From contig CAYWQL010000040.1 of NCBI GenBank assembly GCA_964460755.1, positions 1 through 8,423 on the forward strand: a stretch of DNA of 8,423 nt. The letters run 5' to 3'. Positions 1 through 6,528 of the stretch are shown one piece after another (position 1 is the first letter of the stretch; every line of letters begins with the position of its first letter). Origin of the DNA: JAYFNU01 sp964460755 (lineage in GTDB: Bacteria; Bacillota; Clostridia; Oscillospirales; Ruminococcaceae). The position numbers and the translations under genes were made by a program. The notes under the pieces were generated by a model. That model ran no database searches. It was given only the letters and a program-made list of their open reading frames with translations, and was not told where the DNA came from.

Positions 1-830
1 TAGGTATGGTTGACGAGATGAAGCGACGTCAGCGGAAAGACAATGGTCGAATATGACGCGCCCTGTTCGTAATAGTCGTTGATAATAAGCGAAAGCGTCG
101 ACGCATTAAAGGTCATGGTCATTGCGTCCATATTGTCGCTTGGAAGCTGGAGCGCAAAATATATCATTGTGAGCGCGATGGCGTTCGCCGTCGTGTTGAC
201 AAGATAGGTCGGATTGTTCATCTGTACATACATCGCCACAACGGTAATCGCAAGAAAGCCGTATATCGTCATACGCTTCCTTCGCGATATCGTCCTTCGG
301 TTAAAAAGCACAAGAAAAAAGCTCATCAAAAGATAGAGCGCAATAGAAGCATAGAGCGCGGCATGGGTAGCGCCGTTCAAATATTTGTGGCTTTCGTCAT
401 GATAAAATATGCCTATCGTCCCAAAGGGTGACAGGAAAAGAAGCAGCAGAATTGTCGCAAATGGGATATGTACCAAAAAACGCGTAAAGCTTGAAAGCCT
501 GTTGTATTTTCCCGTTATAACGAGAGTGTAAAACAAAAACACCGGACCGCTTGCCTGAACACAGGTTAAAAACAGAATATTGCCAAGATAAAGAAGCCAT
601 AACGGGCAGCTGTCAGCGTAGGCGTCGACATATCCCATAAGGAAGTCGAGCACTATCGAACACAGCCCGAGAATGAGCAAAATACCATACAGCCGATAGC
701 GAATGGTCTTCACTCGGCTCTGCCAAAAATAATAAACCGTAATTGTCAGCAAAAAGAAAAAGGAAACTACGCAATAATCAAGGACATAGCTCATAGGCGT
801 ACCCCGCAGTATTTTGTAGAATAACCGCAT
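1..830 (-). CDS. Seven-helix membrane protein with start of a GGDEF-like domain (C-terminus beyond window)
   Basis: I translated this frame from the sequence; it is open to the left edge, giving 276 residues with no stop. Hydrophobic stretches lie near residues 15-35, 47-66, 78-106, 117-136, 153-176, 187-204 and 212-228, so about seven membrane helices. After LPSDNMDAMTMTFNAST (229-245) comes STIVFPLTSLHLVN (261-274). This order matches the first helix and strand of GGDEF domains, where DxLTGxxNR is followed by a strand ending in LxxIN. The likely role is a membrane sensor linked to a diguanylate-cyclase-type domain, but the GGDEF motif itself lies outside the window and the visible start is degenerate (AMTMTFNA), so activity is uncertain. 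I chose the ATG at 830, the first in the open frame. The ATG at 794 is an alternative with a better ribosome site (GCGGGG, 7 nt upstream) and a longer leader. The gene is divergent from araR. Confidence 0.72.
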   Translation of the reverse strand, partial: MRLFYKILRGTPMSYVLDYCVVSFFFLLTITVYYFWQSRVKTIRYRLYGILLILGLCSIVLDFLMGYVDAYADSCPLWLLYLGNILFLTCVQASGPVFLFYTLVITGKYNRLSSFTRFLVHIPFATILLLLFLSPFGTIGIFYHDESHKYLNGATHAALYASIALYLLMSFFLVLFNRRTISRRKRMTIYGFLAITVVAMYVQMNNPTYLVNTTANAIALTMIYFALQLPSDNMDAMTMTFNASTLSLIINDYYEQGASYSTIVFPLTSLHLVNHT

Positions 831-849
831 TTCCGTTGTATTTAAGTAG

Positions 850-878
850 ATTATAACATTTATTCGTCAATGTTTCAA
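850..878 (-). promoter_or_regulatory. Sigma-A-type promoter of the GGDEF-like membrane gene
   Basis: On the minus strand TTGAAA (873-878) is followed after 17 bases by a perfect TATAAT (850-855). Transcription should start near 843. The leader would be only about 13 nt if translation starts at 830, or about 49 nt if it starts at 794. Confidence 0.7.
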
Positions 879-916
879 TTTGTAAACAGCAATAAGAATT
901 AAAAGGTCGAAAACTC

Positions 917-945
917 TTTAAAAAGGCAAAGTTGTATGGTACAAT
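917..945 (+). promoter_or_regulatory. Promoter of araR (extended -10)
   Basis: A weak -35, TTTAAA (917-922), sits 17 bases before TACAAT (940-945). The -10 is of the extended type, since TG stands at 937-938. Transcription should start near 952, giving a leader of about 22 nt before the ATG at 974. The -10 lies inside an AraR-like inverted repeat. Confidence 0.6.
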
Positions 946-946
946 T
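930..946. promoter_or_regulatory. Probable AraR self-operator, variant spacing
   Basis: AGTTGTA (930-936), three bases TGG, then TACAATT (940-946). The two arms match as an inverted repeat at 6 of 7 positions. The left arm is identical to the left arm of the operator before the kinase gene at 2133-2150, but the centre is 3 nt rather than 2 nt. It covers the -10 of the araR promoter, which would suit autorepression. That AraR binds here is inferred. Confidence 0.45.
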
Positions 947-973
947 ATTAAAAACTTTAGGTGCGGGGTAGAC

Positions 974-2026
974 ATGAGCGAGCATAAATATTCCGAGCTT
1001 GCCGACAAGCTCAGGGCGGATATCCAAGCGGGCATATACGAAAACGGTCAGAAGCTTCCAAGCGAAAACGAGCTTGCGGCGCGCACGGGATACAGCCGTC
1101 AAACTGTGCGCCAAACTATGAGCGTTCTTGAAAAGGAGGGGCTTACAAGCCGCGTTCAGGGAAGCGGAACCTATGTAAGAAGCTGCGCTCCGCGGAAAAA
1201 CCCCACCCATATTATCGCCGTGGTCACGACCTATATCGGCGAATACATCTTTCCCAATATATTAAACGGCATTGAGGAGGAGCTTTCCTTGGGTGGCTAT
1301 ACGTCGATGATTTCAGCGACGAGAAACCGCGTCGACAACGAGAGAAAAATTCTTGCCGACCTGCTGAACAAACCTATCGACGGGCTTATCGTCGAGGGCA
1401 CGAAAACCGCCCTTCCCAACCCAAACATAGACCTATACAAGCGCTTCGCCAACAAGGGTATTCCCGTCGTATTTATAAACGGGTTTTATCCCGATATCGC
1501 CGAGCCCATTTATGTCGTCGCCGACGACCGCGCGGGGGGTATTATGGCGACCGAATGCCTTCTTAAAAAAGGTCACACGAATATAGCCGGCGTTTTTAAA
1601 AGCGACGATATCCAAGGACACCGCCGCTATGCGGGCTTCGCAGAGGCGCTTCGCGAAAAGGGGCTTTCGGTAACCGACGACCGCATTCTTTGGTACACGA
1701 CCGAAAACCGCGAGGGACTTATCGCCTCTTCGATTATGGACACAACGGCGGGCTGCACGGCGGTCGTGTGCTACAACGACGAAATCGCCCTTCAGGTTAT
1801 GCGTATTCTCGACAACCACAAAATTCGCGTTCCCGAGGATATGGCGGTCATAAGCTTCGACAACAGCACCTATGCCAAGCTTTCTCCCATCAAAATCACC
1901 TCTCTGTCCAATCCCAAGGAAAAAACGGGTCATCTCGCCGCGCGCAAGCTTATCGATATTCTCGACGGAAAGAAATGCGAGCCGAGCGTACTGCCGTGGT
2001 CGCTTTCGGAAAAGGCAAGCACATAA
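974..2026 (+). CDS. araR: Arabinose-responsive transcriptional repressor AraR (GntR HTH + LacI-type sensor)
   Basis: This 350-residue protein has a GntR-type winged helix at about residues 1-70 (KYSELADKLRADIQAG, then KLPSENELAARTGYSRQTVR and GSGTYV) joined to a LacI/GalR periplasmic-binding-like domain (about 77-350). In that second domain, TTYIGEYIFPNILNGIE, DGLIVEGTKTAL, VFKSDDIQGHRRYAGF, CYNDEIAL and VPEDM resemble Bacillus subtilis AraR as I remember it. AraR of this type represses arabinose genes and releases DNA when it binds L-arabinose. The downstream kinase-araD pair and the TTGTA-TACAA operator support the name. I chose ATG 974 because the HTH begins straight after it and AGGTG (959-963) and GGGG (965-968) lie just upstream. 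An in-frame TTG at 932 is rejected because it overlaps the promoter. I see no clear hairpin terminator after the stop. Confidence 0.9.
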   Translation: MSEHKYSELADKLRADIQAGIYENGQKLPSENELAARTGYSRQTVRQTMSVLEKEGLTSRVQGSGTYVRSCAPRKNPTHIIAVVTTYIGEYIFPNILNGIEEELSLGGYTSMISATRNRVDNERKILADLLNKPIDGLIVEGTKTALPNPNIDLYKRFANKGIPVVFINGFYPDIAEPIYVVADDRAGGIMATECLLKKGHTNIAGVFKSDDIQGHRRYAGFAEALREKGLSVTDDRILWYTTENREGLIASSIMDTTAGCTAVVCYNDEIALQVMRILDNHKIRVPEDMAVISFDNSTYAKLSPIKITSLSNPKEKTGHLAARKLIDILDGKKCEPSVLPWSLSEKAST

Positions 2027-2094
2027 CCTTAGAATGGTTTTTAATTTGGCGTAAATGCATAAAATATTGTCTTAATTATTAGCGATTGTTGAGA

Positions 2095-2124
2095 TTGAAA
2101 TTTTAGCGGCAAATGAGGTATTAT
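2095..2124 (+). promoter_or_regulatory. Promoter of the kinase-araD operon
   Basis: TTGAAA (2095-2100) is followed after 18 bases by TATTAT (2119-2124). A second TATTAT (2122-2127) gives a worse spacing of 21. Transcription should start near 2131, immediately before or at the edge of the AraR operator at 2133-2150, a layout typical of repression. The leader is about 60 nt. Within it GGGA (2154-2157) and TCCC (2162-2165) could form a small stem of doubtful meaning. Confidence 0.6.
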
Positions 2125-2132
2125 TATATAAA

Positions 2133-2150
2133 AAGTTGTACATACAACTT
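2133..2150. promoter_or_regulatory. AraR operator upstream of the kinase gene
   Basis: AAGTTGTACATACAACTT is an inverted repeat with two perfect 8-base arms around a 2-base centre. It carries the TTGTA-N2-TACAA core known for AraR sites in Bacillus and Clostridium (Bacillus consensus near ATTTGTACGTACAAAT). It lies right after the predicted transcription start, so bound AraR would block initiation or early elongation. Confidence 0.85.
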
Positions 2151-2192
2151 GGCGGGAATAATCCCTGCTGAACAGAAAGGAAAAGCTTTTCA

Positions 2193-3794
2193 ATGAATAC
2201 GGAAACAGTTAAGCGCACAATAGAGAACGGAAGGGCGGTTCTTGGTATTGAACTCGGCTCAACACGCATAAAAGCCGTGCTTATCGGCGAGGACAACGCG
2301 CCCATCGCAAGCGGCGGCTTCGCGTGGGAAAACCGTCTTGAAAACGGCGTGTGGACCTATCATCTTGACGATGTATGGACCGGGGTTGCGGCAAGCTACA
2401 AGGAGCTTGCGGACAACGTTAAAAATGAATTCGGAGTAACGATAAAAAGTCTTGCGGCTATCGGCTTTTCGGCGATGATGCATGGCTATCTCGTTTTCGA
2501 TAAAAACGGAGAACAGCTCGTTCCCTTCCGCACATGGCGAAATACCATGACGGCGGACGCGGCGGCGGAGCTGACCAAAACCTTTAGCTTTAATATTCCC
2601 CAGCGCTGGAGCATAGCGCATCTATATCAGGCCGTGCTGAACGGCGAGGAGCATCTTTCAAGGATTGATTTGCTTACGACCCTTGCGGGATATATTCATT
2701 TCAAGCTTACGGGCAGGCGCGTTTTGGGAGTGGGCGAGGCGTCGGGCGTTTTCCCGATAAACAGCAAAACTAACGACTATAACGCCGGCATGGTTGCTCG
2801 TTTCGACGGGCTTATCCGCGACGAGGGCTTCGCTTGGACTCTTCGCGACATTCTTCCGAGTGTTCTTAACGCGGGTGAGGACGCGGGCGCGCTCACACCC
2901 GAGGGCGCGAAACTTCTCGACCCGTCCGGACAGCTTGAGGCGGGTATTCCGCTTTGTCCTCCCGAGGGCGACGCGGGCACGGGTATGGTCGCGACAAACA
3001 GCGTAGCCGAAAGAACGGGCAACGTTTCGGCGGGAACGTCGATTTTCGCTATGGCTGTGCTTGAAAAGGAAATGGCAGGGGTTTATCCCGAAATTGATAT
3101 GGTAACGACTCCGACGGGTAAACCCGTCGCCATGGTACACTGCAACAACTGCTCGTCGGATATTGACGCTTGGGTCGCCCTTTTCGGCGACGTCACCGAA
3201 GCTTTTGGAAAAAGAGCCGAAAAGTCCGAGCTGTACGACGCACTTTATAAAAAGGCGCTTGAGGGTGACGCCGATTGCGGTGGACTGATGAACTACAACT
3301 ATTTTTCAGGCGAACCGATTACCAACCTCGACAAGGGCTGTCCCCTCTTTCTTCGTCTTCCCGACTGCAGCTTTAGCCTTGCTAATTTTATGCGCGCCCA
3401 GCTTAACTCGGCGCTTGCGACACTTCGAATAGGAATGAATATTCTTTTTAAAAAAGAAAAGGTGCGTCTTGAACAGCTGATGGGACACGGCGGTTTCTTT
3501 AAAACCGAGATAGTCGGTCAGCGTCTTATGGCGGCGGCGCTTAACGTGCCGGTCACCGTTATGAAAACCGCGGGCGAGGGCGGCGCGTGGGGCATTGCCC
3601 TTCTCGCGTCTTATCTTGTAAACAAGAACGACGGTCAAACTCTCGAGGACTATCTTTCCACGAGCGTTTTCGCAAATAACGAGGGCTCAACTCTCACGCC
3701 CGACAAAAAGGACATCGAGGGCTTTGATAGCTTTATGAAGCTTTATGAGAACGGGCTTTCGGTCGAGCGCGCGGCTGTTGAGCTTATAAAATAA
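2193..3794 (+). CDS. araK: FGGY-family carbohydrate kinase, probable L-ribulokinase (AraK type)
   Basis: This 533-residue cytoplasmic kinase should phosphorylate L-ribulose to L-ribulose 5-phosphate using ATP. Visible FGGY landmarks are the N-terminal phosphate loop LGIELGSTRIKAVLI (17-31), the substrate-side segment around MHGYLVFD (96-103) with PFRTWRNTM (111-119), the GDAGTG segment in which D260 is the likely catalytic base, the second phosphate motif GNVSAGTS (276-283), and the C-terminal nucleotide-site motif GEGGAWGIALLASY (461-474). The family alone does not fix the sugar. The ribulokinase call rests on the AraR operator upstream and araD 16 bases downstream. The N-terminus does not resemble E. 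coli AraB as I remember it, so I favour the non-orthologous clostridial ribulokinase AraK, known from Clostridium acetobutylicum; this was not tested by alignment. AAGGAA (2177-2182) is the ribosome site, slightly far from the ATG. Xylulokinase is the main alternative. Confidence 0.78.
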   Translation: MNTETVKRTIENGRAVLGIELGSTRIKAVLIGEDNAPIASGGFAWENRLENGVWTYHLDDVWTGVAASYKELADNVKNEFGVTIKSLAAIGFSAMMHGYLVFDKNGEQLVPFRTWRNTMTADAAAELTKTFSFNIPQRWSIAHLYQAVLNGEEHLSRIDLLTTLAGYIHFKLTGRRVLGVGEASGVFPINSKTNDYNAGMVARFDGLIRDEGFAWTLRDILPSVLNAGEDAGALTPEGAKLLDPSGQLEAGIPLCPPEGDAGTGMVATNSVAERTGNVSAGTSIFAMAVLEKEMAGVYPEIDMVTTPTGKPVAMVHCNNCSSDIDAWVALFGDVTEAFGKRAEKSELYDALYKKALEGDADCGGLMNYNYFSGEPITNLDKGCPLFLRLPDCSFSLANFMRAQLNSALATLRIGMNILFKKEKVRLEQLMGHGGFFKTEIVGQRLMAAALNVPVTVMKTAGEGGAWGIALLASYLVNKNDGQTLEDYLSTSVFANNEGSTLTPDKKDIEGFDSFMKLYENGLSVERAAVELIK

Positions 3795-3797
3795 CGT

Positions 3798-3803
3798 AGG
3801 AGG
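3798..3803 (+). promoter_or_regulatory. Ribosome binding site fixing the GTG start of araD
   Basis: AGGAGG ends 7 bases before the GTG at 3811 and just after the kinase stop codon. The next in-frame ATG falls inside the conserved fold (residue 14), so GTG is the start. Confidence 0.85.
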
Positions 3804-3810
3804 CGGCAAG

Positions 3811-4506
3811 GTGTTAGAACAGCTTAAACAAGAGGTTTACGAAGCGAATATGCTTCTTCCCGAGCACAAGCTTATAACCTTTACTTGGGGAAACGTCAGC
3901 GGGATAGACCGCGAAAAGGGACTTGTCGTAATCAAGCCGAGCGGCGTTGAATACCCGTCGATGACCGCCGAGGATATGGTGGTTGTCGACCTTGAAAGCG
4001 GAAAAACGGTCGAAGGGACGCTCAATCCGTCATCGGATACCGCGACTCATCTCGAGCTGTATAGAAGCTTTGTAAATATCGGCGGAGTCGTCCATACCCA
4101 CAGCCGCTGGGCGACGATTTATTCTCAGGCGGGCTGCGGCATAAAGCCCTTGGGAACAACCCACGGCGACTATTTTTTTGGAGAAATACCCTGCACGCGC
4201 AAGATGACCGATGAGGAAATCGCGAACGAATATGAGCTTAATACAGGCAAAGTCATTGTTGAAACCTTCGCAGGCAAAGCTCCCGACGATATACCCGCTG
4301 TTTTGGTGCACAGTCACGGTCCCTTTACCTGGGGAACCGACGCGAAAAACGCCGTTCATAACGCCGTCGTGCTCGAGGAGGTCGCTTTTATGGCGTGGCA
4401 CAACGAAATGTTTAATCCCGACCTTAAAGCAATGCAGAAAACCCTTCTCGACAAGCACTATCTGCGCAAACACGGCGCAAACGCCTATTACGGTCAAAAA
4501 AAGTAA
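3811..4506 (+). CDS. araD: L-ribulose-5-phosphate 4-epimerase
   Basis: AraD converts L-ribulose 5-phosphate to D-xylulose 5-phosphate, the last step of arabinose catabolism before the pentose phosphate pathway. The protein has 231 residues, the usual length, and belongs to the class II aldolase/epimerase fold. The zinc ligands H95, H97 (VHTHSRW) and H169 (VHSHGPFTWG) are present, as are D76 (LNPSSDTATH), D120 (TTHGD) and the C-terminal Y227, matching E. coli D76, H95, H97, D120, H171 and Y229 in order and nearly in number. GNVSG (27-31) fits the phosphate-binding loop. All catalytic residues are present, so the enzyme should be active. Only 16 bases separate it from the kinase stop, so the two are co-transcribed under AraR control. 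A terminator follows directly. Confidence 0.95.
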   Translation: MLEQLKQEVYEANMLLPEHKLITFTWGNVSGIDREKGLVVIKPSGVEYPSMTAEDMVVVDLESGKTVEGTLNPSSDTATHLELYRSFVNIGGVVHTHSRWATIYSQAGCGIKPLGTTHGDYFFGEIPCTRKMTDEEIANEYELNTGKVIVETFAGKAPDDIPAVLVHSHGPFTWGTDAKNAVHNAVVLEEVAFMAWHNEMFNPDLKAMQKTLLDKHYLRKHGANAYYGQKK

Positions 4507-4514
4507 CATAGAAC

Positions 4515-4546
4515 AGCTCAAAGGTTTAAGGCCTTTGGGCTTTTTT
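4515..4546 (+). terminator. Rho-independent terminator of the kinase-araD operon
   Basis: AGCTCAAAGG (4515-4524) pairs with CCTTTGGGCT (4532-4541) as a 10-bp stem with one G-T pair and a 7-base loop. Six T bases (4541-4546) follow. It lies 8 bases after the araD stop. Confidence 0.9.
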
Positions 4547-4553
4547 GTTGCGT

Positions 4554-4582
4554 TTGCCATTTTGCACAAAAGGTGATACAAT
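4554..4582 (+). promoter_or_regulatory. Promoter of the DEAD-box helicase gene
   Basis: TTGCCA (4554-4559) is followed after 17 bases by TACAAT (4577-4582), with TG at 4574-4575 making an extended -10. The transcript would carry a leader of about 125-130 nt. A second possible promoter is TTGAAA (4615-4620), 18 bases, TATTTT (4639-4644). Long leaders are known on cold-induced helicase genes, but nothing here proves such control. Confidence 0.5.
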
Positions 4583-4596
4583 TAATTGTTAAATTA
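4580..4596 (+). repeat. 17-bp direct repeat, copy 1, in the helicase leader
   Basis: AATTAATTGTTAAATTA recurs 39 bases further on with one change (A to G at position 12). Each copy holds a small inverted repeat, TAATT and AATTA around 4 bases. This copy overlaps the end of the predicted -10. Confidence 0.6.
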
Positions 4597-4618
4597 GCTT
4601 ATTATTCTTTGCACTTGA

Positions 4619-4635
4619 AATTAATTGTTGAATTA
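4619..4635 (+). repeat. 17-bp direct repeat, copy 2, in the helicase leader
   Basis: AATTAATTGTTGAATTA matches copy 1 at 16 of 17 bases. It lies directly after the TTGAAA of the alternative promoter. The pair could be binding sites for one regulator, or chance likeness in AT-rich DNA. Confidence 0.6.
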
Positions 4636-4716
4636 CAGTATTTTAACCGCATAAAAATAAGTTGTTAATAAGAATAAACATTGCGGCGACAAGTCGCAGA
4701 AAGAAACAGGTATAAA

Positions 4717-6414
4717 ATGCTTTTCAGCGAATTAAATTTGAACAAGGATATTTTGCGGGCGGTCGAGGAGCTCGGATACACAGAAACCACCGAAATCCAA
4801 GCCAAAACCATCGCACCGATTTTAGAAGGGCGCGATGTAACAGGCAAATCCTCAACGGGTACGGGCAAAACGGCGGCGTTTTCGCTTCCGATTATCGAAA
4901 GATGTATCGACAACCCCGACAGAGCGTCGGTGCTTATACTTTCCCCAACCCGCGAGCTCGCGGTTCAAACGGCCGGCGAGGTAAGGAAATTTTCTAAATA
5001 TGTTCCCGGAACCTCGGTCGCGACGGTTTATGGCGGAGCGCCGATGAACGAACAGATACGCGCCCTTAAGGTCGCGAAAATTGTCATCGGAACGCCGGGA
5101 CGTGTTATGGACCACCTTCGCCGCAAAACCCTTCGGCTCGACAATCTCAAAACCCTCGTGCTTGACGAGGCGGACGAGATGCTGAATATGGGCTTTATCG
5201 ACGATATAAAGACGATACTTGAGTCGGCGCCGACCGAGCGACAGACGGTGCTTTTTTCCGCAACTATGCCAAAGGCTATATTAGAGCTTACGACACAATT
5301 TCAGGTAAATCCCGTCGCGGTCAACGTCGAAACAGGCGCAAAAACGGCGGAAAACATTGTCCAAAGCTATTACAACATACCCCAAGCGGGCAAAAACGAT
5401 TCTATTAAGCTTCTTCTTGAATTTCACAAGCCGCAAAGAAGCCTTGTTTTCTGCAACACAAAAAAAATGGTGGACGACCTTACGTCGGTGCTCTGCGACG
5501 CGGGCTTTAAGGCGGCGGGACTTCACGGCGACCTTAAGCAAAGCCAGCGCACGTCGGTTATGAATGAATTTAAAAGCGGACGGACAAATATTCTCGTCGC
5601 AACCGACGTAGCCGCGCGCGGCATTGACGTCGACAACATTGAGGCGGTCTTTAACTATGACATTCCGCAGGAAGATGAATACTATATTCATCGCATAGGA
5701 AGAACGGCGCGCGCGGGCAAAAAGGGCGCAAGCTATACCCTCGTCGCAAACCGCAGTCAGCTTATACGTCTAAAGGACATTGAACGGTACACAAACGCCA
5801 CGATAGAGGAAAAGGCAATACCGAGTATAGAAAACATCTCTCTTCATCAAATCGAGCTTGTTAAGGACGAAATCAAACAATCGGTTGACGCGGGCGTGGA
5901 CGAGTATTGGCGCAGCTTTGTTGATAATCTCGTCAGCGGCGGCTACGACCCGCTTGATATAGCGGCGGCGCTTTGCGCCCAGCGGCAAAAGAAGAACAAA
6001 CGGCTTGAAAACGTCCGCAATGTTGCAAGTATGGGCAAGTCGAAAAGCCAAATGTCGGCAAGCGGAAAAACGTGGGTACGGGTCAACATCGGCTCCAACA
6101 ACAAGATAGGTCCGAACTTTATCGTCGGCGCGGTTATCGAGGGTGCAGACCTTACGAGAAACGCCGTAGGAAAGATTAATATCTTCGCCGACTACACCGA
6201 TATTGAGCTTTCTAAGCAGGATGCTAAAAAAGTCGTCTGCTCCATGCAGAACACAAAAATCAAAGGCAAGCAGGTTCAGTTTCTTGAGGTCAGCGGCGAA
6301 AAGCCAACAGGTGGACGCGGCGGCGCACAGCGAAGCGACCGGCGTTCCTTCAGTAAACAGGGCAAGCAAAGAAGCTCCCGAAACGGCGGATACTACAAAA
6401 AAGCGAAGGGTTAA
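4717..6414 (+). CDS. deaD: DEAD-box RNA helicase with DbpA-type RNA-binding domain
   Basis: This 565-residue ATP-dependent RNA helicase probably acts in ribosome assembly or RNA remodelling, with possible cold-growth importance. All core motifs are present: Q motif (F3, Q28), motif I SSTGTGKT (45-52), Ia PTREL (77-81), GG (106-107), Ib TPGR (126-129), II DEAD (150-153), III SAT (181-183), IV LVFCNT (243-248), V VATDVAARGID (294-304) and VI HRIGRTARAG (325-334). A linker (about 365-450) leads to a DbpA-type domain (about 452-525: WVRVNIGSNNKIGPNFIVGAV, IKGKQVQFLEV). The tail (527-565) is rich in R, G, K and S. The order matches DeaD/CsdA and DbpA/YxiN; I favour DeaD because of the basic tail, but the specific RNA target cannot be read here. 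Start at ATG 4717, preceded by CAGG (4707-4710) and directly opening the Q-motif region. The in-frame TTG at 4681 would add a poorly fitting 12-residue extension. Confidence 0.93.
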   Translation: MLFSELNLNKDILRAVEELGYTETTEIQAKTIAPILEGRDVTGKSSTGTGKTAAFSLPIIERCIDNPDRASVLILSPTRELAVQTAGEVRKFSKYVPGTSVATVYGGAPMNEQIRALKVAKIVIGTPGRVMDHLRRKTLRLDNLKTLVLDEADEMLNMGFIDDIKTILESAPTERQTVLFSATMPKAILELTTQFQVNPVAVNVETGAKTAENIVQSYYNIPQAGKNDSIKLLLEFHKPQRSLVFCNTKKMVDDLTSVLCDAGFKAAGLHGDLKQSQRTSVMNEFKSGRTNILVATDVAARGIDVDNIEAVFNYDIPQEDEYYIHRIGRTARAGKKGASYTLVANRSQLIRLKDIERYTNATIEEKAIPSIENISLHQIELVKDEIKQSVDAGVDEYWRSFVDNLVSGGYDPLDIAAALCAQRQKKNKRLENVRNVASMGKSKSQMSASGKTWVRVNIGSNNKIGPNFIVGAVIEGADLTRNAVGKINIFADYTDIELSKQDAKKVVCSMQNTKIKGKQVQFLEVSGEKPTGGRGGAQRSDRRSFSKQGKQRSSRNGGYYKKAKG

Positions 6415-6424
6415 CCCCTTCGCT
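6402..6424 (+). terminator. Hairpin over the helicase stop codon, possible weak terminator
   Basis: AGCGAAGGG (6402-6410) and CCCTTCGCT (6416-6424) form a perfect 9-bp stem with a 5-base loop (6411-6415) that contains the TAA stop. Only GATTTATT follows, so the U-tract is poor. It may act as a weak terminator or as a 3' end protector. Confidence 0.55.
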
Positions 6425-6461
6425 GATTTATTAAAAAAGAATAAAAAAAGCCTTAATACGG

Positions 6462-6489
6462 TTGACTTTTACTTTATTTCACATAGAAT
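6462..6489 (+). promoter_or_regulatory. Promoter of the putative lipoprotein gene
   Basis: TTGACT (6462-6467) is followed after 16 bases by TAGAAT (6484-6489). Transcription would start near 6496, about 33 bases before the ATG, so this gene is likely transcribed apart from the helicase gene. Confidence 0.55.
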
Positions 6490-6528
6490 TAGACCAAAGA
6501 ACCAATTACTTTTTAAGGAATAACGAAA

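Noticed and set aside
397..600. 67-codon minus-strand open frame
   Set aside because: It lies in another frame of the same strand as the seven-helix membrane protein, which runs unbroken through these bases.
932..973. TTG start extending AraR by 14 residues
   Set aside because: The extension overlaps the extended -10 and the operator-like repeat and precedes the ribosome site. The family's HTH begins right after ATG 974.
1433..1933. Long open frame opposite araR
   Set aside because: It is a shadow of the coding strand produced by its codon pattern. AraR is complete and recognisable over the same bases.
2010..2026. Frameshift at the end of araR
   Set aside because: VLPWSLSEKAST can be aligned with the usual final strand of LacI-type sensors (P-x-x-L-x-x-R/K-x-S), so the protein looks complete.
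2027..2192. Catabolite-response (cre) site before the kinase gene
   Set aside because: I looked for TGWAANCGNTNWCA and saw no acceptable match.
4681..4716. TTG start extending the helicase by 12 residues
   Set aside because: The added residues are unlike the Q-motif region, and ATG 4717 has a usable upstream site. The small GCGA/TCGC stem (4686-4697) there suggests leader RNA.
5770..6369. 199-codon open frame opposite the helicase C-terminus
   Set aside because: The plus strand encodes a clear DbpA domain here, and the antisense frame has no domain or ribosome site.
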